NCBI RefSeq assembly: GCF_032854445.1
Contig: NC_088299.1
Location: 4,813,001 to 4,877,000, forward strand
Direction of reading: 5' to 3'
Origin: Liolophura sinensis
Lineage: Eukaryota; Mollusca; Polyplacophora; Chitonida; Chitonidae
DNA: 64,000 nt
Made by a program: the position numbers and the translations under genes. Below, piece by piece: positions 38,411 to 47,400 of the stretch. Each line of letters opens with the position of its first letter. Position 1 is the first letter of the stretch. The notes under the pieces were generated by a model. That model did no database searches. It saw only the letters and a list, made by a program, of their open reading frames with translations, and had not been told where the DNA came from.

Positions 38411-41400
38411 TACACATATACCAATTGTAAGATAAATTCCTATTAATTAGTTAATGAGATTTAAATCTCAAAGTATTAGTTTTATCCATTTAAGCAAGTT
38501 TTTGTATATTATTTTTTCCAAAAAAAAAAAAATAATTAAATAAAATTGGAAATTGAAAAACGGTCAAATTAAATGCAATCGCATACTGACCACTTGGTAT
38601 ATTACTGCGTTTCACCTGAAGTTTGGCATTTTGCAAGGGACACATTTTGCTTGATTCTGATCGATTCATTCCCCTTATAGGGCGACTTAAGATTTTTTTG
38701 TGAAATTTTGTAAATTTCTTATTAGAAAAACTCATGTTTTGACATCAAAAATATCATTTTAACATCTTAATTGCGCTGCTGAAAGTGAATTATGACAGGC
38801 CAAACTTTAGGTCAAATGCAGTTATTTCTTTTTTTTTAACAAAATTTTTATATTATATAATGCTAATACTTGTAGTCAATGTTAAAATTTTTCACTGAAA
38901 TAAAGAACTAGAACTTACACTTTTGAGAGTAGAAGGAATTAATATTCCAAAAAAAGTGTAACACAAAATCTGTAAAGTTTTGAACTGATTGGTTGATTTT
39001 CGTGATTGACAGGAGGCTAACCTGGGGAAGTACGCCTTGATAGGAGCAGCCTGCCAGTTAGGGGGCACGGTCAGAATGACCATCAGTCTGACCGTCATAT
39101 TGGTGGAGTGTACGGGAGACATCACCTTTGGTCTGCCCATGATGCTGGTTCTCATGATCACTAAGTGGGTCGGCGACTTCTTTGACACCGTAAGTGGAAA
39201 ATGTGTGGACATGCAAGCAGGTTTGTGTATTGATAGGCACAGGTGACACAGAAAGACTACAGCATAAGAGTACAACCGGAGCAGCGACAACCACGACATA
39301 GTAGCCGCTGTGTCAATTTACCTTTCATGTAAATGCTTAAATAGTTGCAAATTCCATGCCCCATAACACCATGTTTTAAGCAGAATTAGGGTAAAAAAAA
39401 TATGTGCAGTGTTGTTAGTTGCAGCACAGTGTACATTAGACATCACTGGCCTAGCTGTGTTATGATGAACAGCAAAGTGTTATTGAATGCATATAAAGTT
39501 TGATTCATATTTTGTTTTGTATTAAAGGCAGAAAAATGCATAGATCGATAAGAGTAACTGGCCTTTTACAGGAATAGTTGTGTATGAAAAAATGAAACCT
39601 TTTGAAGAAGTTTACGAAGTCAGTATGTGGACCAGCCAAGTTTCTTCATTGTTGGTGATGGAAGTATTTGATTGTATTTTGATTCGTTGGATGTGTACAT
39701 GTATGTATCTTAAAATGTGAACGTGTTTTCTTCCAGAGTCTTTACGACATGAACGTCCACGTTGCAGGAATTCCTCTTCTTCCCTGGGATCCTCCGGCGA
39801 TGTCTGACAACTTAAAAGCCAAGTAGGTCACATGATAAGATGGAGAAGTATCAGAGGCAGTGCAGTGTTTTTCCCTTAGTTTTGGTTTAGTTTCCCCCTA
39901 ATGTATGCCTGGTTTCCCATGGTGTATGCCTGGTTTCTCCTGGTGTATGCCTTTTTTCCACTGATGTATGCCTGGTTTCCCCATGGAGCATCCCTGGTTT
40001 CCCATGGTGTATGCCTGTTTTCCCAATTGTGTATGCCTAGTTTCCCAATTGTATATGCCTGATTTCCCCTGGTGTATGCTTGGTTTCTTATGGTGTATGC
40101 CTGGTTTCCTATTTCTCATTGTGTAAGCGTAGTATCCCCATGGTGTATGCCTGATTTCCCCTGGTATATGGCTAGTTTCCCCATGGTGTATGCCTGGTTA
40201 CCCATTGTGTATGCCTGGTTTCTCATGTTATATGCCTGGTTTCTCCTCGTGTATGCCTGGTTTCCCAGGGTGTATGCCTGGTTCCCCTGCTCTGTGTTTG
40301 GTTTCTGCCCTCAGTGATGTGATGAATGCCCCTGTGGCTGTGTTCATTCAAATAACAGTAAGGTTGTATTTTCTGCCCTCAGTGATGTGATGAACGCCCC
40401 TGTGGCTGTGTTCAGTCAGATAACAGTAAGGTTGTATTTTCTGCCCTCAGCGATGTGGTGAGCGCCCCTGTGGCAGTGTTCAGTCAGATAACAGTTAGGT
40501 TGTATTTTCTGTCCTCAGTGATGTGATGAACGCCCCTGTGGCTGTGTTCAGTCAGATAACAGTAATGTGATGAACACTTCTGTGGCTGTGTTCAGTCAGA
40601 TAACAGTAAGGTTGTATTTTCTGCCCTCAGTGATGTGATGAATGCCCATGTGGCTGTGTTCAGTCAGATAACAGTGATGTGATGAACACTTCTGTGGCTG
40701 TGTTCAGTCAGATAACAGTAAGGTTGTATTTTCTGCCCTCAGTGATGTGATGAATGCCCATGTGGCTGTGTTCAGTCAGATAACAGTGATGTGATGAACA
40801 CTTCTGTGGCTGTGTTCAGTCAGATAACAGTAAGGTTGTATTTTCTGCCCTCAGTGATGTGATGAACGCCCCTGTGGCTGTGTTCAGTCAGATAACAGTG
40901 ATGTGATGAACACTTCTGTGGCTGTGTTCAGTCAGATAACAGTAAGGTTGTATTTCTGCCCTCAGTGATGTGATGAATGCCCATGTGGCTGTGTTCAGTC
41001 AGATAACAGTTAGGTTGTATTTCTGCCCTCAGTGATGTGATGAATGCCCCTGTGGCTGTGTTCAGGCCTGTGGAGAGGATTGGGCGGATTGTGAACACCC
41101 TGAGAACTGAGACGTTTTGTGGATTTCCTGTCACAGAGGCACAGTCTGATGCAGTAAGTATTAATATTTGTGAAATTTTGATATTGGCCAACCATTGGAA
41201 TTTTACATACTACAGATTTTCTGCAAAGTGTAGTTTGAGGCTAATTTTGGTATTAATAGTGATGTCAAAAATTTTTTTGTATTAAATGTATATGCAGTTT
41301 AATTCATCAGTTTTTTTTATTTCTGAAAAATGGGATATCGATATCAGATGTACATTTTGATAGAAGAAAATATTCTTTATGTAAAGACAGTATATTCTTC

Positions 41401-44400
41401 TCAAAAAGTGTGTAGATATCAATCAGCATGATGGCGACCTTCAAAGAGGCCGGGGGCCTCTGGCTCAGTTGGTTAGCGTGCTAGCGCAGCGTGATGACTC
41501 AGGAGTCTCTCACCAATGCGGTTGCTGTGAGTTCAAGTCCAGCCCATGCTGGCTTCCTCTTCAGCCATATGTGGGAAGGTCTGTCAGCAATCTGCGGATG
41601 GTCGTGGGTTTCCCCCGGGCTCTGCCTGGTTTCCACCCACCATAATGCTGCCCGGCGTCATATAAGTGAAATATTCTTGAGTACGGCGTAAAACACCAAT
41701 CAAAAAAAAAAAAAAAAAAATCAAAGAGGCTGAAATCAATGTGCAGATTTATTTGTAAATTTATTTAGTTTATTGATTAGTGGTTTACACCATACTCCAG
41801 AATATTTCTCTTATACAATGGCAGCCAGCATTATGGTGGGAGGAAACCGGGCCAGACATGATAGATATGCTAGTGGAGTAAGCTGTGTATCAGGACGATA
41901 TGTGTATCTCTGTCATAATTCATACAGGGCCCTGAAAACTTTGAAAAGCCTGGAATTTGAAAGTATCTTTTCCAAGCCTAGAGAAGTCTGGGAAAGTTAG
42001 GGTTTTTTGTATTTTGGCCTGGAAAAGTTAGGGGTTTTTGTATTTTGGCCTGGAAAAGTTAGGGGTTTAAGTATTTTGGCCTTGAAAAGCCTTCAAATTG
42101 GGACTACAGAACCAGCCTGGCTTACAATTCATAGTATGCTGACATTCTCTTGGAGGAATTTAATTGTTTTAAAACATCTTTCTAACTACATAGTAGTCTG
42201 CTTTGTAAATGTTAAATTGATGTAATGAATGTTTATTCCAAGTCAGCCTTGAAAATGTGAATTTTGGGCCTGGAAAAGGCTGTTGAAGAGCCTGGACATT
42301 TGAAATCTTTGAAGTGTATACAAACCCTGAAGCAAAGTAAAAGCCTGTTGAAAAAGCCTGGAAATTTGAAATCTTTGAAGTGTATATAAACCCTGAAGCA
42401 AAGTAAAAGCCTGTTAAAAAAGCCTGGAAATCTGAAATCTTTGAAGTGTATATAAACCATGATGCAATGTAAAAGTCTGTTGAAAATGCGTGGAAATCTG
42501 AAATCTTTGAAGTGTATATACACCCTGAAGCAAATATTCACCTAACATGTGCATGTATACACGTACATGTTGACCATGTGCTACGATGGATTTGTCAGGT
42601 AAATCTGTGTACTTGTTTTAAGCCCAGATATCTAGCCCCACCTCTACCATGTCCAAGGGCCAAAAAAACAGTAAGTCCAACCGGAAGCCATTTATGAATT
42701 ACTCACCATTTTGAGATTTGTATCAGTTACTTTTTTTCTAATACATGTATTGAATTTGATTTAGCACCCTTTTTTCACTCACTAATTATTTGCTTGCTTT
42801 ACCTGATGACCACTGTTTACGTTTATTTGTGAGAGTATGGTTTTGGACTGAATAATGTAATTGGGATTCTACTCCTTTTATACCTGATTGTTCTGAAATT
42901 GCGTCAGATGTCATCTTGTTACATGTCTAAATGGATTTATTAGGCTTGAGAGCTGGACGCCTATTGTTCCATTTTGCTTGGAATAATAAATAATAATTAT
43001 CACGGTAAACTTTACAGAGGGTTATATACACAGTCAACAACAGTAGTTGACCTTCCTCAAGGCCCTCTCACTCACACATTCACGCACGCCCTTTCAGACA
43101 GTCCTTTTTGTCATTTTTCTAGAACGCTATAAATCACAGCTGATTGAAATTTGACAGCAAAATGCTTTCGGATATTGTTTTTAAGGGTTTTAAAAGTTTG
43201 TTCTTCAAGGTCATTTAGATTGGCAGCCTTATTGGATTCAAACAAAGCTTTTAAACATCTTCTAAAGAACCAGAGGAAGGATTCCTCTGAAATTTTATAT
43301 GCAGGTAGATCAATACTAGTTACATAAAGTTTGAAAAATGCATTATAATCTTTTAAAACCTGTAGGAGCTGGCCATAGCTGAATAAGTTAACTTTGATAT
43401 CTTTGATGTAATCAAGTGTGTGTATTTTAAAAAGGTGGTTCCAAATCTGCTTTTATTTTTTTGTCTATGTTTGTGACTTTTTGACATGTAGTCAAAACAC
43501 TAATTTTCAGGTTTTGAATTTACTTACTTTCAAGGGCCTATAAATCCAAAACTGTGAGAGCCAGATTCGTAGTTTGCACCATATTGTAAACCAAAGTATG
43601 CACCTTAAGGTGTAATTAATAGTTTTCTTGCTAGAAGTGTTTAAATAACGTATCACCCTATTTCAGAAATAGAAATTAAAGCCCATTCATGTAATCCAGA
43701 CTTAGAGGATAATAATTGGATAGTTGCATGCTGTTGAACAGCTGAGTTAACAGTTTCTGCTTTGGGAAATGATTTTTCAGTTGTAAGTACTTAAGCTGAC
43801 AACCATTCCAGCAGACTGCTTGGAAGCCGTGAAACTGCTGGCAGTTCTAGTTTTATATTTTGAATTTTATTTATTTTTAATTTCATGCCTACTTCTTTTC
43901 CCTTATGTTTATGACAGAAGGATCCTGCCAAGATTAATTCCTCCTCAAGACTCCTGAATCTTATTAATATGCATGATTTTGCTTCGTTTTCAGTGTTAAG
44001 AAATTATATTTGATTTTAGGCTGTACACAGTCACTGTTCGATCTTAAACATATAACTGTGAAGCCCTTTGAGAAAAGTTAATAGTCTGCTTAATGATGTG
44101 TTTAGGATGCATTTTAATGGATATATCTACTATTGAAAATATGTCACAAGTTGGAAACTCATCAGATGTATAAGTATTCTGAAGGATTTTGAAATACATG
44201 CATAAATGTTTATATTTGTGCATGTGTATATATAGCTTTCAGTGCTACTGTGGAGAATTTATTTTTGTGGATCACAGATCAAACAAGCAGACACGGTGAT
44301 TGTAAAGCCTTGTTGCTCTCACCGACCACATTGTTAATGTTATCCCATTAGCACTGGATTTTTTGTTACATTATAGTTCAGAGGTTGGCTTCTTCATAAT

Positions 44401-47400
44401 AAGTTGTGTTTTACAGCATGTGATTGACATTTATTATTACTTTGGCCCTGTTTTCTCACAATATTGCTTTGATTTCTCATATGTACACTGTTGAATCTCA
44501 AAAAATGTTATGTACTGCTTCGATTACTGCATGTATGCTATTTGTATTCAAAAAACTATTGGCCTGTTGTATGTGTGATAGGCTATTAAGTCCACATCAA
44601 TGTCAATTTTTGTTTATGTTCTTTATTTCATACTTGATTGGTGTTTCACTCTGTACACAAGAATATTTTACTTGTGTGACATCAGACAGCGGGAAGAAAC
44701 CAGGCAGAGCTCGGAGGAAACCCGTGACCATTCGCAGGTTTTGTTTCTTTCAGAAACATATTTACATGATTGGAAAACCTTGAAAAAGGACAATCATGAA
44801 AAAAGCATTATAAGATCAGGCAAAATGGAAAGATAGATTGTCAATTTTACTTTTATTCTCGATTTTGGATTGGATTTTTTTAGTATGAGCTAGCCTATAA
44901 AAGACAAAGTAAAATTGGTGTTGACTAATTTGTAACAACATGTAAAATTGTATAGAACTTGTAGCTTCGGTACATATTCCAAAAATGAATGCGTCCTCGA
45001 AATTGAATAGCCTACATGCAATCTTGCAAAATTAAGTTTTGGATGAAACTTTTGCAAGCCTCTCTGGCTGCCTTAAGTCAAATTGAAAATGTAACTTAGC
45101 CTTAATTTCAGGAGCTATGACGGAAAAAATATTTTCTCAAAATACTATCATGCCCATGCTTTCAGTTGACCTTTTGTTGTTGTTGTTGTCAGGTGGAATC
45201 TTGCGGCAGGTTAAAGGGCCTTATCCTGAGATCACAGCTCACAATTCTGCTCAAAAATAAAGTAAGTACATGCGAGATGTAAACAGAATATTTATTTGTT
45301 GTCTTGAATCTTTCTGCAAATAAGAGAAGGATTGCATGTAGGACATTACTGTAACAACAGGGATTTGATGAATTTGTACACAGCTTGGAACTGACATGTT
45401 TTAGCAGGAAATTTGTTACCATTCGTATTCAAAGATTGAAGAAAATGCACATTATTTGGAATTTGAATGTTTTTGATTTGATTGATCTATCTTTGTACAC
45501 ACAGAAAGTTGTGAGTTGATGAATGCTTTCTGTCTACATGTAGGCCTACACACATACTGTACAACATTTACACCCACTTTGATTGCTTTATAGGATTAGT
45601 GTTTATACCGGGGGCCTCCATGGCTCAGTTGGTTAGTGCGCTACCGCAGCGTAATGACCCATGAGCCTCTCACCAATGCGGTCGCTTTGAGTTCAAGTCC
45701 AGCTCATTCTGGCTTCCTATCCGGCCGTAAGTAGGAAGGTTTGTCAGCAACCTGCTGATGGTCATGGGTTTCCCCCAGGCTCTGCCCGGTTTCCTCCCAC
45801 CATAATACTGGCCGCCCTTGTATGAGTGAAATATTTTGTGTACGGCGTAAATCACCAGTCAAATAAATAAATAAATAAATAAATAATAAATACCATCCTC
45901 AAGGACACACATTAATTCTTCAACCTTTTCAACCACCACTGCAAACAATATTTTGAAACATTCTGAGAGAACTGTGGTGTAGAGAAATAACTTGCACTGG
46001 AGCTTGCATCTGTAGTGACACAAACAAATCATTTTTGTGTCATTTTTATAATAAATATACGCATAAATTTCACTGAAAAATGTTCTTCAGAGGTTGAAAA
46101 GGTGGAAGAGTTACAGTACCAGTATGCCCATTTACATCTACATTACATTTTTATCTTAATGCAGGTTTATGCAAAGGAAGGGTCGTCCATTCCAAAAAAT
46201 ATAAAGATGGAAGATTTTAGAAATGAATATCCGTGGACAGTCAACATAGAGGTTGGTAACAGAGACTTTAAGTCTATCTGGCAGTCAGTCAGTCACTTAG
46301 TCTGTCAGGTGACATCTGACATCCTGCTTCTATCAAGGAAAATTTCTACTCAAATTTACCTGCCGGTTAAAAGAGTAATATTCTGAAGTGTGAAGTAGAA
46401 ACACAACAGCTGTTAAACTGTTTGTAGGAACCCGATAGATAAGCCGACATGAAGTCCTTGGAATGTAGTTCAAATTTTGTTGAAAGGTTTGCAAGACCTT
46501 TGACAGCTAATCTTTAAAGAAAGGTTTACTTGTGACAGGTTCTTGAAAATACTTCAATGTTCGTTAAATTTCATATTGTATGATTACTATTTACAAAACT
46601 AGTATCCATTATTCTCCATATGAAAGCTTAACATGAAAGTAATGGAAAACCTATGTGACCGGGCTTACCAACTGGGGATTTGAACCAGTGATCTCTGGGT
46701 TTGGAGTCCACACCTCTACCACTCAGCTATTAAAGAACATTTTCATGCCTTGAACCCTGTTTTTGAAATTCACTTCCTTGGTAGAAGTTTTGGAAATTGG
46801 CTGAGACTGCTTGAACTTCAAAAAGGCCTGAATGTTTTTTCACTGAAGCAAATGTAAAGTTAGAAAAAACAAAAATACTCATTTGACTTCATTAACACAA
46901 TGAATTTATGACAAGATCAGCCTTTAAATTTTTCCATGCATTTAAATCAAGGCCAAAGGCAGTTTGTACAAATCTGAACCCCTGAGAAATGTTAAATATG
47001 TGCTTGCACTTGGAGCATGTTATATACCATAATATGTCTGTAATTTTAGTCAGTACAAGTAATTGTGCTCTATGTTGACATGGTTGGATGGTTTTTTCTC
47101 TTTGTTCTAGGATATAACAATCAGTGATGAAGAAAAAGACTTTGTCATGGATCTGCGCCCCTACATGAATCCTTTTCCCTATACCATATTTAAAGTAAGT
47201 TGTGGCTCAGTTGTTTAGCGCGCTAGCGCAGTGTAATTACCCACGATCGTTGTGAGTTCAAGTCCAGCTCGTGCTGGCTTCCTCTCCGGCTGTACATCGG
47301 GATTTCTGCCAGCAACATATGCTGGCTGCCGTCTTTGGAGTGAAATATTCTTGAGTACGGCGAAAAACACCAAACAAATAAATAAATAAATATATATATT

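Noticed and set aside
39823-39828. Apparent premature stop (TAG) right after the LKAK codons in CLCN7
   Set aside because: The TAG lies inside the GTAGGT donor and is removed by splicing; phase 2 joining to 41033 restores the conserved ANDVMNAPV reading.
46015-46386. 123-codon plus-strand open frame as a separate gene
   Set aside because: It is CLCN7 exon 46165-46251 in frame, extended by chance into both flanking introns.
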